Numbered from the stretch's first letter, positions 50,220 through 61,215 are shown. The stretch is 64,000 nucleotides of DNA from Semisulcospira habei (GCA_036245525.1 BTPG01000004.1:20564978-20628977), one strand, 5' to 3'. Made by a program: numbers and translations. Notes: generated from the sequence alone by a model not told the origin.

Positions 50220-50626
50220 TGTAGCTACGGTTCAAAGGTGGTGCCAGATAGGGCTCGGGAAGTTCCCGCGTTGCCAAGCAGCGTTGGCGCATCAGCCGCC
50301 ATCTTATGAGGAAACCATAGTCATCAGGTAGTAGCGAAGTAGTGTTTCAACACGTGAGTTTTTCTTCATGTTTCTTCCTCTTTGGAAACAAACAAAAACA
50401 GATTCTGGTGAGCGGTTTCCAACCGAGATGGCAAGACTTACTGTTATTCGGCTTATAGCACATCATGACTTTCCTGACATTACAAAAACAGCGATTCTCC
50501 TATGAGCACTTAGTCCCGTATCCTCACAAGATGGCCGCCACGACTGGCGTGATGACGTCAGCTTCCCGAGCCCTATAGCTGAGGCGCCAAGTTAGTCCGG
50601 CATCACCCTTGAACTTTCATGGTCGA
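50220..50626. repeat. Family A palindrome split by a TA-flanked MITE
   Basis: Left arm GGTTCAAAGGTGGTGCCAGA before 50249; right arm GGCGCCAAGTTAGTCCGGCATCACCC to TTCATGG after 50577. Confidence 0.8.
50251..50573. mobile_element. Mariner-like MITE, 323 bp, TA target duplication
   Basis: Termini GGGCTCGGGAAG and CTTCCCGAGCCC, flanked by TA (50249-50250, 50574-50575). No ORF. Confidence 0.82.
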
Positions 50627-51387
50627 TACCGGTTTTTGTTTTTGCCAGTTGTAGTGTGTATGAGCCTGGTTAAAACAGGACGACCCACTCCAAGCCGCAG
50701 TGAAGGATTAACTACTGAGATCGGAACATTTCCTTGACAAACTTTTTTTTTGTTTTTGTCTTACAATAGTGATGAAAGTATAAAATTATGAAGTTTTGAA
50801 TGTCGTTAAATGAAAGACGTTTCTGCTTTTCTTCCCCTCTGTACACAAAAAAGTTCTTTCCGTTACACTCAAAATTTCGCAGTAAAAAACGTGTGCTTCC
50901 TTTATGACTTGTGAAAAGAAGGGTATAAAAATCTTAGTTGGTTACTGATTATAACCCGTTGTATTGGCGAATTTTAGCAATCAAAGCCGATCGCTTGAAC
51001 CAGGTTGCGGTAGACAGAGAGCCGCAACGATGACCGTCCGTTTCCCTACAGGTCAGCCGGCTCAACCAATCTCACAAGACGTCCGCGATAGCTCAGCGTG
51101 TCAGTTTGATTAGCAGAACATTAGCGGCCGGCAGTGAGTCAGCGGAGACGGTCGGATCGGATGAGTCTCACCAGGGGAACCAAGCGTTACGGACAGCGGT
51201 ATCGGAATCCGGAAGTTTTGACTTCAAACCCCAAAAACGTCCTACATCTGAGAAGCGAAGATGAAAAAAAAAAAAAAAAAAAAATCAACGTTACATTCAC
51301 TGCCAGCGGGCACAAAATTATGGTCCTTGAAAGCAGGGCAAATTCAACACCCAATCCAAGGACTTGAACACGGACGTGAATAGGACC
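50627..51387. other. Intergenic DNA; no gene seen
   Basis: Contains an A-run at about 51265-51284; open frames are short and unsupported. Confidence 0.5.
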
Positions 51388-51456
51388 AGCAAGAGGCAAA
51401 GAACCTCATGAGCCCCCGCAGATGCGGGGGCTCATGAGGTTCTTTGTCTCTTGCAG
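51388..51456. repeat. Family B palindrome
   Basis: Nearly perfect arms; centre CCCCCGCAGATGCGGGGG. Confidence 0.92.
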
Positions 51457-51684
51457 TTGGGTGGCGTTCGCATTTTTTCTTGCAGTGATGGGGTTAAAGT
51501 CAAATAATGCTCTATTTTTCTTCATCGTTGTCTTGCTCGCTGTTTGAGATTTTTTTTCCCCCGCCCGCACTGACACTCAGTCTCGCAAATGCTGTTTGTG
51601 CTTGTTATTCCCATGCACATTTCTTTCTTTGCTTAGTTTTGCGCGCGTCCTTGTCTCACAATAAGTGGGGAATTAGAACTGCCG

Positions 51685-51750
51685 GCAAGAGGCATGGATT
51701 CTCATGAGCCCCTGCCGCTGCAGGGGCTCATGAGAATCCGTGCCTCTTGC
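51685..51750. repeat. Family B palindrome
   Basis: Centre CCCCTGCCGCTGCAGGGG; arms with GAGGCATGGATTCTCATG. Confidence 0.92.
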
Positions 51751-52762
51751 AGATTCGCCTTTGTCACCCGGCGAATCAAGCGTTACGAATGGACCTGATG
51801 CATCTGCGGGTCCCCCGACTGTCAGATTCCGCCCTTCCAATCACTAACCTTTTTTGGTGGGTCACGAATTAAGACGGAGGGAGAGGGGCTAGAGAGTAAT
51901 AGTGGATGCCGGGGATGGATGGGGAAAAAAAAAAAACCGAGGGAATGTGGGATGAGGGGGTGGGAGGGGGGGGGGGAGGAAGGGGGGGTAGGGCGGAGGT
52001 GGAAATCTTGACAGAAGGTCCCAAAGCTCATTAAAGAAAGAGCCCATTTTCTTCGTATGCAACATGTGACATGCCTTTTTTTGTTTGTCTTTTTTGGGTT
52101 TTAATTTTTTAGGTTCGCGCAAGATATCAGTCACTAGCACGCACGATATTGTAACTCTTCTTTTCTTCTTAGTCTTGCATTTCAAAAACCACAACCATCG
52201 CTGCCTCCAAATATCATCTACTGATTAAGAAAAATATTTTGCCGGCAAGAAAGAGCGGAGTGGGTGTGGTGCGTAGCTGCACTGAAAGCTGCCACAGTAT
52301 CTCAATTGAACAGGTTACGTATTTTAGCATTTCACTCAGTAGTCCACAAGCGTATTCTAGCGTCTCCACAAACCATTCGGTACCGGCAACGGATGACCTG
52401 ATAATTGTGTGTTTGTGAATCTCTTGTATGATACAGTCTGCAAGGTGCAAACCACACACTAGTATGACACGTACCGAGGTAGCAATAGGTTCAACTTTGC
52501 TCAAAAGAACTGAATGCCGGATGACATGTACAATGTCAGTCACAGTGGTCGCCTTGAGTGCCGCAGCCGACTGGGCGGGAAAACAAGCGCCTCCGTCTGC
52601 TCAATAATCAGCACCTCAGACACAGAAACACGTAAGCCCATGCAGCCGCAGGGCCCCATGAGAATCTATATATCTTCCTTGCGACGATCGCCTCATTTGC
52701 ATCCGAGGCAAAGCCATTCAGCCCTGACACACTACCTGACTCATCGACGTAGATCCGCAACT
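51751..52762. other. Intergenic DNA with poly-purine tracts; no gene seen
   Basis: G-rich tract at about 51957-51990. A degenerate family B relic lies at 52625-52685 (AGCCCATGCAGCCGCAGGGCC). A 109-codon minus frame (52214-52543) has no recognisable feature. Confidence 0.45.
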
Positions 52763-52841
52763 TTGATAGTTCAAGGGTGGTGCCAGAATAGCTTGGCGCC
52801 TTTAGGCGCCAAGCTATTCTGGCACCACCCTTGAACTATCA
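52763..52841. repeat. Family A palindrome
   Basis: Perfect-looking arms around GGCGCCTTTAGGCGCC. Confidence 0.93.
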
Positions 52842-53410
52842 GGGTTGAGTCTGCCTCCCGGACTGTATTTTGGTTTTACAGGATTTTCATGAATTGGGGG
52901 GTTTCGACGTAGTGACCTAAGATCTCAACGTGTCTTAAAGACGTCTGACTTTTGATTCACTAAAGTTATTATATGATCAGAGGGTTAGGCCCGTCAGCAA
53001 AGCAGACTTTTAATCTTGGCGCCAGACACGGTGCCTTCTCAACCTCGTATATTAAATCATCTTCCTTTGAAGCACCTTGGCGTCAACGCGGACACAAAAG
53101 GGCAGACAATCTGTCAGAAAAAGGGAGTGAATCCCACGCCGGACTGACAATGTACAGGGAAGAGCAGTGACGCGAAGAGAGAAAAATCAAAGGAAACTCA
53201 TGAAGTTTTCTGCTAACGGGAAAGTAGGCGACTTCATGGCTCGTGAAATTGCAAGAATCGGATTTCCTTTTTTACCTAGTTGCCTCCCTTCACCTTGCAC
53301 TCTCCGGTGTCGGAGGAAGATGTCAAACTCAGACAAAGTCTCTGGACACAAACTTTGACATTCCTTCATCTGAGCCAAAGAGATGTGAATAAATTTGCCT
53401 GATGGCGATC

Positions 53411-53476
53411 AGCAAGAGGCATAGATTCTCACGAGCCCCTGCAGTTGCAGGGGCTCATGAGAGTCTATGTCTCTTG
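53411..53476. repeat. Family B palindrome
   Basis: Centre CCCCTGCAGTTGCAGGGG. Confidence 0.92.
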
Positions 53477-53935
53477 AAGATGGAAGGTTTTTGAGTGAGG
53501 ATTCAAGATGTCAGACTGGCGTGCAACATTTGGCCCTGTCTGTCAGAGTTAGGTCTGATAGGTTGATGTCTATGTCGTGTGGTTTGTAATAATTTAGAAA
53601 ACAGCGCAGAAAAAAAAAAGGAAAGGGCGGTGTGGTTTAGGGGGTGGGGGCGGATTGGGGAAAGGAAAGAAGTGTGAATGGGGGTTGGGTTGGGGGTGGG
53701 GAGGGGAAGGGGGCTGAGGGGGAGGGGGAGGGGGAAGGGGGTTGGTGCTGTTTGCGTAGAGAGATTCAGTCGTAGTAAAAACACCCATTGGAAGGCCAGC
53801 TCAGTTACTACCATGTTACACGATCACTTTTTGTATTCCAAAATCACTTTCTTCAATACTTCACATTTCAACCCGAATGCGTTGGTTTTTAAAATTATAT
53901 ACTTTTATATCATAATTGCAGGCAATTAACCCTTT

Positions 53936-54050
53936 ACCTGTTGAGAGAACGTTCCTTGTGATGGCCGGCTTGGGTTCTTTGACTTTGAATTAAAAAAAAC
54001 AAAACATTGCAGAAAGACAATTTAGTTTCAACTGGAAGTGAAGGGGTTAA
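53936..54050. mobile_element. Short TTAA-bounded unit without palindrome
   Basis: TTAACCCTTTACCTGTTGAGAG to GAAGTGAAGGGGTTAA, 115 bp, with the same ends as family B units but no foldback core. Confidence 0.65.
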
Positions 54051-54452
54051 TGTTTGCTATCTTGTTTTCCGTCGACATTTTCTTCATCTAAGTTTTCTTT
54101 TGCTTCTTTTTGCTTATATTATTATCACAATATTTTCTTTTTCTCTCTCAGTCTCCAGTCCTGACCGCACCCCCCCCCCCACCCCCACCCCCAATCCAAA
54201 CTTTCTACCCCTCCTCGCCCACCCCGGGAGAAAAACGCCTAAAAAGGATACTGTCAAAATAGAGAAATCAAATGCATGAAGTGTTCTATAGGAAGCGAGC
54301 AAGCCCGAGGCGATGATTTACGAGCATGTATGGATTTCCTAACAGATCAGTCCGAGCGAATCAAATTATCCCTGACACAGGGCAAAGACGTTTTTGAAAA
54401 CTCCCGACAACGCTGTCAAAGAGGGGTTGAACGCTCCCTAACGGAAACTCAT

Positions 54453-54522
54453 CAGCAAGAGGCACAGATTCTCATGAGCCCCTGCATCCGCAGGGGCTCA
54501 TGAGAATCTGTGCCTCTTGCTG
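54453..54522. repeat. Family B palindrome
   Basis: Almost perfect 70-bp foldback, centre CCCCTGCATCCGCAGGGG. Confidence 0.94.
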
Positions 54523-55066
54523 GCAAGGAACTACCTCATTGACTTACTCCTGCATGGAAGGCAGGATATGATCGGTACTTGAAGGCTGTGTCTATAGGCG
54601 GGCTAGATGTACACCCCCGGTTTTTTTTTTTTTTAATTTTTTTTTTAAGCCACCCTCCTGTCGACTAGCGTGCCGCCGAAGGAGACAGACCGGCGCCAAG
54701 CAGGGGAACTAATTGCAAAATTACACAGACTTACATGCCCCAATCCACCCAGACTGACTGGCGGGCCCTGGGGAGAAGTATCATAACCGAGGAACAGTAA
54801 GTATACACCGTCGAATCAAGCTGAAGTTATTGAGCACTCCTTGATACAATATTGTGTGTGGTCAAAACTGTTATGGGTTGTCAGTTCAGTTCAGTTCATT
54901 TGACTGAGATGGTATCTTTGCGCTCTGCCCCATCCCTCAGAAGTCTTTCCAAATTTCCTTTCGATATTGCACCTTCACGTTGGTCTGGTTTACGATATAT
55001 GTTTCATAATTATACATTTCAAGTCCGACCAGAGTCAGCTGCTTTTGTCCACGCCTCTGAGTAGTG

Positions 55067-55833
55067 ACCCACACTCATCAACAAATGCAGGACAAGACCA
55101 CGAGGCTTGCTGACATCTCGTCCCAAGTGGGCCTCACCATTCACAAACAGAAAACAAAGACAATGAGGCTGAACGCAACCAGGGAAGAACCAGTCTTGCT
55201 TGCTGGCACCCCGTTGGAAGAGGTGGAGTCCTTCACCTATCTCGGGAGCATCATAGACAAAAAAGGCGGCACTGATGCAGATGTCAGAGCACGAATCGGT
55301 AAAGCCAGAGCAGCCTTTCTCCAGTTGAAAAAAGTGTGGAGCTCCAGAGAGCTGTCACAACACACCAAAGTCCGGATTTTCAACTCCAATGTAAAAGCAG
55401 TTCTCTTATATGGAGCAGAGACTTGGAGATTGACAAAAACCACAGTCAACAGAGTACAGACCTTCATGAACAGTTGCCTTAGAAGAATTTTGAAAATCCA
55501 CTGGCCAGAGAAGATCAGCAACGTCAGACTCTGGGAGAGAACAGAGCAGATAACAGCAGAGAATGAAATTGGGCGAAGAAGATGGGGATGAATCGGTCAC
55601 AGTCTGAGAAAGCCAGCTTCCAGTATCACTAGGCAGGTATTGTCATGGAACCCCCAGGGAAAGAGGAAAAGAGGTAGGCCGAGAAACTCCTGGCGTCGAG
55701 ACCTCCAAGCAGACATCAAGAGACTGGGAACCACCTGGAGTAGAATCGAAGGAGAAGCACAGGACAGGAGTTGCTGGAGGTCTCTCGTCGACGGCCTATA
55801 CCCGGGTAGGGGTGACAGGCGTAAGTAAGTAAG
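55067..55833 (+). mobile_element. 5'-truncated LINE 3' end with 11-bp target duplication
   Basis: Flanked by TCTGAGTAGTG (55056-55066 and 55834-55844) and ending in a GTAAGTAAGTAAG tail. Plus-strand coding remnant: KTTRLADISSQVGLTIHKQK, ESFTYLGSIIDKKGGTDADV, NVKAVLLYGAETWRLTKT, LRRILKIHWPEKISN, then after a stop WNPQGKRKRGRPRNSWRRDL. These are C-terminal RT-region blocks of a common invertebrate LINE (RTE/CR1-like; clade not assigned). Confidence 0.88.
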
Positions 55834-55868
55834 TCTGAGTAGTGTATCCAAAACTACAATAACAACAA

Positions 55869-55950
55869 AATCCAACCAACCAACCAACCAACCAACCAAC
55901 CAACCAACCAACCAACCAACCAACCAACCAAACAACCAACCAACCAACCA
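55869..55950. repeat. (CCAA)n microsatellite
   Basis: Tetranucleotide run; degenerate copies continue to about 56010. Confidence 0.95.
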
Positions 55951-56050
55951 GCCAGCGAGCTAACTAGCATGTCAGCCAGTCATCCAAACCAACCAGCCAA
56001 CCAACCAGTGGTTCTCTTTCGGATGATGAAAAATACACACACCAGAACTG

Positions 56051-56258
56051 TTAACTCATTCTGCCCGCGACACACCACAGCAAGATCTGGCTCGACCGTG
56101 ATAATTTAAGGGTGGTGGCAGAATAGCCTATAGGCGCCAAGCTATTCTGCCATCACCCTTGAACTATAATGGTCGGATCTGTCTCCTGAATTGCAATGCA
56201 GTCCTCAGAGGATAACTCCAAAATGTGGGTATTTCGTACCTAGGGCACAATGAGTTAA
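56051..56258. mobile_element. TTAA-bounded unit with family A palindrome
   Basis: TTAACTCATTCTGCCCGCGA to GGCACAATGAGTTAA: inverted ends GTTAACTCATT/AATGAGTTAAC. Palindrome at 56093-56175. Confidence 0.86.
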
Positions 56259-56782
56259 CTCATTCGAGAAGTTCTGCATCCGGACACGCCGCGTAAAGCC
56301 GCGCATTCAAATGCAGCACGTCTCGAATATGTTAAGAGAAGGTGCGTCCACTCCATGCAACTAATTCTTCTTCGTGTCATACGCTTGAAAAAGCGATCGG
56401 TGCTAGGCATGCCTCGACAGCGGATTGTGTATGCCTTTCTGACTTCTGATAGTGGCGCTATAACGGTGAAAAGAAGCATGGGTTGATTAATGGTTGCTCG
56501 AAAGTATCCTTGAGTCATCCAGGGGATTTCTTTTTCTTCTGCTCCTTTGGGAGATGCGCGCCGCTATTCAGTGTATTACGGAGTTCCGGCTGCACATTTA
56601 TCGCACGCAACAGGGTTTGAAGTTGATGTTAACAGAATATAAATGAAAACTGTGTGACGTCTTTGCCCAGAAAGAAAACGTGCACAGATACGGGGGACTT
56701 GGAGCGGGTTGGGGAGAGAGAGAAAGAGAGAAAGTAAAAGGAAAGACTGATATACTGCAAGAATAATACACAGTAAGGAATT
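56259..56782. other. Intergenic DNA; no gene seen
   Basis: Only short unsupported frames. It starts with a CATTCGAGA..CACGTCTCGAAT foldback relic of the type at 60750-60793. Confidence 0.4.
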
Positions 56783-56842
56783 CCCCAATGCGCAAAAGGC
56801 CATCGGGCCGACGTCGGCCCGATGGCCTTTGCGCAATGGGTC
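56783..56842. repeat. GCAAAGGCCATCGGG-type palindrome
   Basis: CCCAATGCGCAAAAGGCCATCGGGCCGACGTCGGCCCGATGGCCTTTGCGCAATGGG folds on a GACGTC centre (arms about 27 bp). Confidence 0.9.
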
Positions 56843-57060
56843 AATATGAAACAGGAGGAGGCGAAAAACCAAAACCTACAAGAACACCGCCGAAGCAGCA
56901 ATAGTAGCAGCAACAACAACACAACAACAACAACAACAACACCAATAGAACTTTTTTGAAGACAGACCTTTCAGTCACATCTTTCTCTCTCTCCTCCCTC
57001 CCCCCTCTCCCCCTTTTTCTCTCTCCTTCCTCCCTCCCCCCCCCCCCCCCTCTCTCTCTT

Positions 57061-57171
57061 CCCAGTGCGCTAAGGCGATCAGACCGACGTCCGCCGCCGT
57101 TAGCCCGCGCACGACGGTGCGCTGGCCAACGGCGGCTGACGTCGGCCCGATGACCTTTTGGGCATTGGGTT
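57061..57171. repeat. Longer GCAAAGGCCATCGGG-type foldback
   Basis: CCCAGTGCGCTAAGGCGATC to GATGACCTTTTGGGCATTGGG, with an additional inner foldback GCCGCCGTTAGC/GCCAACGGCGGC. Confidence 0.75.
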
Positions 57172-57412
57172 CCCTCCTCTTCCTCTCTCTCTCTCCCCTT
57201 CCCCCCCCCCCCCTCCCCCAACGTCTCTGACTCAGAGCTGCTAAGTTCCAATGCCCTGTCACATTCATACACAATTTCAGAAAAAATATGGATCAGGAAA
57301 AAAATGAAGGGAAGGGAGAGAAATGACGTGCACAGATTGGAGATGCCGTCCATTTTCAACTAATTGCGCCGATTCCCAATTGGCCTTATCCATCCGCAAA
57401 CCGGACCATCTG

Positions 57413-57477
57413 CAGAAGGCATACATTCTTATGAGCGCCTGCAGCTGCAGGGGCTCAGGAGCAATTATCCCTCTTGT
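57413..57477. repeat. Family B palindrome, diverged
   Basis: GCAGAAGGCATACATTCTTATG..GCCTGCAGCTGCAGG.. Confidence 0.8.
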
Positions 57478-57620
57478 TGTCAGAGATTAGTCCTATTTTT
57501 TTGGGGTCATCTTTGATACTCAGACGGAGGAAGACCGCAGGGATTTCATTGAGTTCCCAATTGGCCCTATCGCCTTGCTCATGCTTGGGATTTATGTCAG
57601 GAAAATTTTGGCACCATCCG

Positions 57621-57625
<5 letters not shown>

Positions 57626-57697
<72 letters not shown>

Positions 57698-57760
57698 TGG
57701 GGTGGGGTGGGGGTGGGAGAGGGCGGGTGGGGGTGGGGGTCGGGGGTGGGGAGGGGGGAT
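57626..57760. repeat. (GA)n microsatellite followed by G-rich tract
   Basis: GA run to about 57688, then GGGGTGGGGTGGG-type repeats. Confidence 0.95.
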
Positions 57761-57852
57761 ATTTGCTTTGCGGTTGATAATGGCTTAGAGTTTTTAACCC
57801 TTTGGGTGTCGGAAGCGCTCTTTGTCGAGGTTAATCTCACATTTTGTAGTTT

Positions 57853-58634
57853 GAGTTAGTTATTTGGGTTTAACGCCGAGCAGGCGACTAAGGCCATCTC
57901 ACGGCAGGAAGGGTAGAAATCTGGCCAGCCAGACTAAAAGAACGGTCTTAAGACAAGATGTAAATATATTTTAAAATAGTTTAGTTAAAAAGTCATAGGA
58001 GTCTTTAAGGAATGCTGAAAAAGTCAAACCAATAAAATTCACATGGTCTACAAATACTCAAATCTTGCTGAAAATATTTGACGCTCTCAGAAAACTGAAG
58101 ATTTTGTCTGAACACTCAGTCACGATTAAGGGCTCATACAATTGCATGTACTGGTAGAAGAAGGTTATCCTTTTTGGCCCCAAGGTCCCATTCCTCAAAT
58201 TTTGGAGGTGTTGCCTAACGACTATGAAATAGTTGCAGGAGATGGATTGACCATGATAATTCAAGGGTAGTGCCAGATTCGCTTGGCGCCTGAAGGCGCC
58301 AAGCTAATCTGGCACTACCCTTGAATTATCGTGGTCAAGCCATCTCCTGCTGTAGGGATCCGGGGCTAAAAGGGTAATACCGGACGGAGTTCTTATCTCT
58401 GAAGGCGAAAGACAGCCAGTCTAATTTTGTGAAAAGCGCGATTTTCATTGCATTGCAATGAAAATCTCGCTTTTCGCGAAAACGGACTTGCTGTCTTCTG
58501 CCTTTCACTCTCCCAGCTGTTTCACGTGTGAGGCCACAATCCTTCACCTCCTTCTCTAGGAATTGGCGCCATGGGTCAGTTGCTTGACCTGCCCTGAGAT
58601 GGCCTTAGTCGCCTGCTCGGCGTTAACCCTTAAT
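57853..58634. other. Segment bounded by ~40-bp inverted repeats
   Basis: GGTTTAACGCCGAGCAGGCGACTAAGGCCATCTC (57867-57900) is inverted at 58590-58627. Between them is a family A palindrome (58249-58336) and no gene. Confidence 0.6.
58249..58336. repeat. Family A palindrome
   Basis: Full-length arms GACCATGATAATTCAAGGGT, centre GGCGCCTGAAGGCGCC. Confidence 0.93.
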
Positions 58635-58654
58635 AAAATTAATAAAAGTGGCTT

Positions 58655-58746
58655 GAGTGAGCTTAGTCCTGCGCCAACCACTAAGCAAGGTGCTCCGCTA
58701 TAGCGGAGCACCTTGCTTAGTGGCTGGTGCAGGACTAAGCTCACTC
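58655..58746. repeat. 92-bp near-perfect palindrome without loop
   Basis: Two 46-nt arms (58655-58700, 58701-58746) with two mismatches, centre CTCCGCTATAGCGGAG. Unrelated in sequence to families A and B. Confidence 0.93.
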
Positions 58747-59025
58747 ATGCAACTGGCCTCATGTCTCTAGTTTCAGGCGACTTCATCTGTGCATCCAGTC
58801 CTTTGTGGTGTCCAGAAAAGCGCCACCTTCCGGCCACGAACAGTTTTACTGCTGTCTTTGAGTGTAAAAGGACTGCCATCAAATAATTCGTCAGCAATTT
58901 TTACGAAAACTCGTGATGTGTTAACGTTTTTTCATGGTCGTATTATTTGCAGTAACCTCTCTTAACAGCGACAGATTGCACAATTTCTTCTTCACGCTGG
59001 ATCGGCTGCTCTGGGCTGAAGCATG

Positions 59026-59028
59026 ACT

Positions 59029-59072
<44 letters not shown>

Positions 59073-59074
59073 GT
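59026..59074. repeat. (CT)n microsatellite
   Basis: Dinucleotide run with one TTT interruption. Confidence 0.95.
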
Positions 59075-59300
59075 TGTACGTGATGTTACCACGAATGTAG
59101 GGCACATTATATTATTATAAATATTTGAGATCCTTTGTGACAGTGCCATTTCAGCACTGTGCTCAAATAAATCTGTTGACCAAATAAACAATTCTGCTCA
59201 CTAAGAAATTTCTTGCATCGTTAAACTGGGCTTTCATAGATGACACAGACGCATACATCAAATTGTAGTAGTCATTCAGCACAATACTCCTGGCTCATCT

Positions 59301-59366
59301 GCAAGAGGCACAGATTCTCATGAATCCGTGCAGTTGCAGGGGCTCATGAGAATCTATACCTCTTGC
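59301..59366. repeat. Family B palindrome
   Basis: GCAAGAGGCACAGATTCTCATG and its partner; a few mismatches near the centre. Confidence 0.9.
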
Positions 59367-59535
59367 TAGCAAGGATCGCGCCCATGTCAAAAGAATACAT
59401 ATCTGTGCTCTGCGTGCGGAAAAGAAGTAATCGGGAATTTAGTTTGTCTGTGTATACCCTTTATCTCGCCGATCTTTAGCACGGTGTAGCTGGCGTAAAC
59501 GCTGCTTTTACGATCGTTGGCATAGTTCTGATAGT

Positions 59536-59749
59536 TTAACTCATTCAGCCCCGACACACCACAGCTGACATGGATCGAGCATACTAGTTCAAGGGTGGTG
59601 CCAGAATAGCTTGGCGCCCAAAGGCGCCAAGCTATTTTGGCACCACCCTTGAACTATCATGCTCAGTCTGTCTCTGGAATTGTAATACAATCCTTCAGTG
59701 GGCAACTTCCAAATTTGGGGATTTCGGTCCTTGGTGTAGAATGTGTTAA
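59536..59749. mobile_element. TTAA-bounded unit with family A palindrome
   Basis: TTAACTCATTCAGCCCCGAC to GTGTAGAATGTGTTAA, 214 bp; palindrome 59577-59664. Confidence 0.86.
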
Positions 59750-59902
59750 AATCGGGTGGAAAACTAATCACACGCCTGTTCGCTGACACAAGACACCCTG
59801 TAATGCCTCGTTTGCTTTGACGCAAACTAGTTGGCGAACATTTAAAAAGGAGAACTTATAGAAACAAGAACGGTTGCGAGTGCTTGCATAACCGGCTTTG
59901 TT

Positions 59903-60117
59903 TTAAAGCCAGTCAGCCCTGACGCACTACAGCAGGAGAAGTTTCGACCATGATAATTCATGGATAGTGCCAGATTAGCCTGGCGCCTGTCGGCGCTAAG
60001 CTAATCTGGCACTGCCCTTGAAGTATCATGGTCGATCCATCTCCTGCAACTGGTGCATAGTCATTAGATGACGCCTGCAAAATTGGGGAAATACGGCCTT
60101 CGGGCTGAATGAGTTAA
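59903..60117. mobile_element. TTAA-bounded unit with family A palindrome
   Basis: TTAAAGCCAGTCAGCCCTGA to CGGGCTGAATGAGTTAA, 215 bp; palindrome 59945-60034. Confidence 0.86.
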
Positions 60118-60471
60118 GCGATTTTACAGAATGTTTCCACGTTGGTTAATAATTATAAACACTGTGAACCATTTCAGTTCCAGGGCCACATGATTCTTAA
60201 GTCTGTTTTTACATTTTTTCTGTAAAAAGCTTGTGCTGTTTTATACAATTGCCTTCGACTTTGCTTGTGACAAGGTTGGATTTAACGATAGTCAGAGAGA
60301 ACAACACTTTTTCAAAGGCCTTAGTCACACGTTTTCTGTGTAAACCACTTCGCTTATCACACACTTCCGTTGTGACACCAAACAGTTTGGGTTTGTTATG
60401 TACGAAGTTTAATATATATTGAATAATCAATCCAGACCAAAAAGGTGACTGCCAAGCGTGTAATATGCAAA

Positions 60472-60664
60472 GAAGTACCCAACGGAGAAAGAAACACGCT
60501 TAGAAAAGACGGGTACAACACAATTTATTAATATTTCGGGTAAATACCCTTTGTCAAAATAGACAAACAAACAAACAGAGAGATTAGCCGCTACTTATCT
60601 TCATTGGCAGAAGGAATGTGGCAACTCTTTTCTAAGCGTGTTTCTTTCTCCGTTGGTTACTTCT
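60472..60664. mobile_element. Foldback MITE with ~38-bp inverted termini
   Basis: AACGGAGAAAGAAACACGCT (60481-60500) is exactly inverted at 60636-60655, and the match extends outward through GAAGTA. About 120 bp of spacer, no ORF. Confidence 0.82.
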
Positions 60665-60749
60665 AATATATATTGGTCTCTAGGCAGTATGTACGTAATA
60701 AAAAAGAAAAAACAACATTCAACGTTAAAAATTTAGGACTTAAATCATT

Positions 60750-60793
60750 CGAGACGTGCCGCCTACAGATACGCGGCACGTCTCGAATGAGTT
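60750..60793. repeat. Short palindrome CATTCGAGACGTGCCGC
   Basis: Arms CATTCGAGACGTGCCGC and GCGGCACGTCTCGAATG around a 10-base loop. Confidence 0.88.
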
Positions 60794-60958
60794 AACGTCT
60801 TGTGTCCACTACGAAAACAAAGACGGATTCAATGACGGGGCACCGAACAGGCAAAATGACGGGCTTGTTCAATAGCATGTCCGTTATAAGGTCCTGGTGA
60901 ATCCAAGTGGCACAGTTGCAGTGCGGCCGAATCTATCAGTGTTCAGGTCGTACTCCAT

Positions 60959-61021
60959 ACCCACTGAGCAAAAGGCCATCGGCCGTCCGACGTCGGCTCG
61001 ATTGCCTTTGCGAACTGGGTA
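60959..61021. repeat. GCAAAGGCCATCGGG-type palindrome, diverged
   Basis: ACCCACTGAGCAAAAGGCCATC to GATTGCCTTTGCGAACTGGGT, centre CCGACGTCGG. Confidence 0.85.
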
Positions 61022-61072
61022 GGTAACAGCTGTCCCTCTCCCCCATATTTCCGCCCGCTAGGGCCGTCCATG

Positions 61073-61215
61073 ATCACCCCTGTGCCGTGGACGCTAAATT
61101 AACAACAACAACAACTGAATAGGGTCTGAACAAATGTGGACTCCCGTTGGATTCGAATCCACGACCTTTCGAGGAAAACACGAACGCTCTACCACCTGAG
61201 CTACCTGGCCAGCTC
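61073..61215 (-). repeat. tRNA-derived SINE head
   Basis: On the minus strand TAGCTCAGGTGGTAGAGCG (A box) and GTGGATTCGAATCCAACGG (B box) lie at tRNA spacing, followed by a GTTGTTGTTGTT stretch and a non-tRNA body (CCACGGCACAGGGGTGATCA). The outer ends do not pair as an acceptor stem, so this is a SINE rather than a tRNA gene. Confidence 0.7.

Noticed and set aside
52214..52543. 109-codon minus-strand ORF
   Set aside because: No recognisable domain, no splice or start evidence, repeat-rich surroundings.
61143..61215. Functional tRNA gene on the minus strand
   Set aside because: A and B boxes are present but the presumed acceptor strands do not pair and SINE sequence follows.
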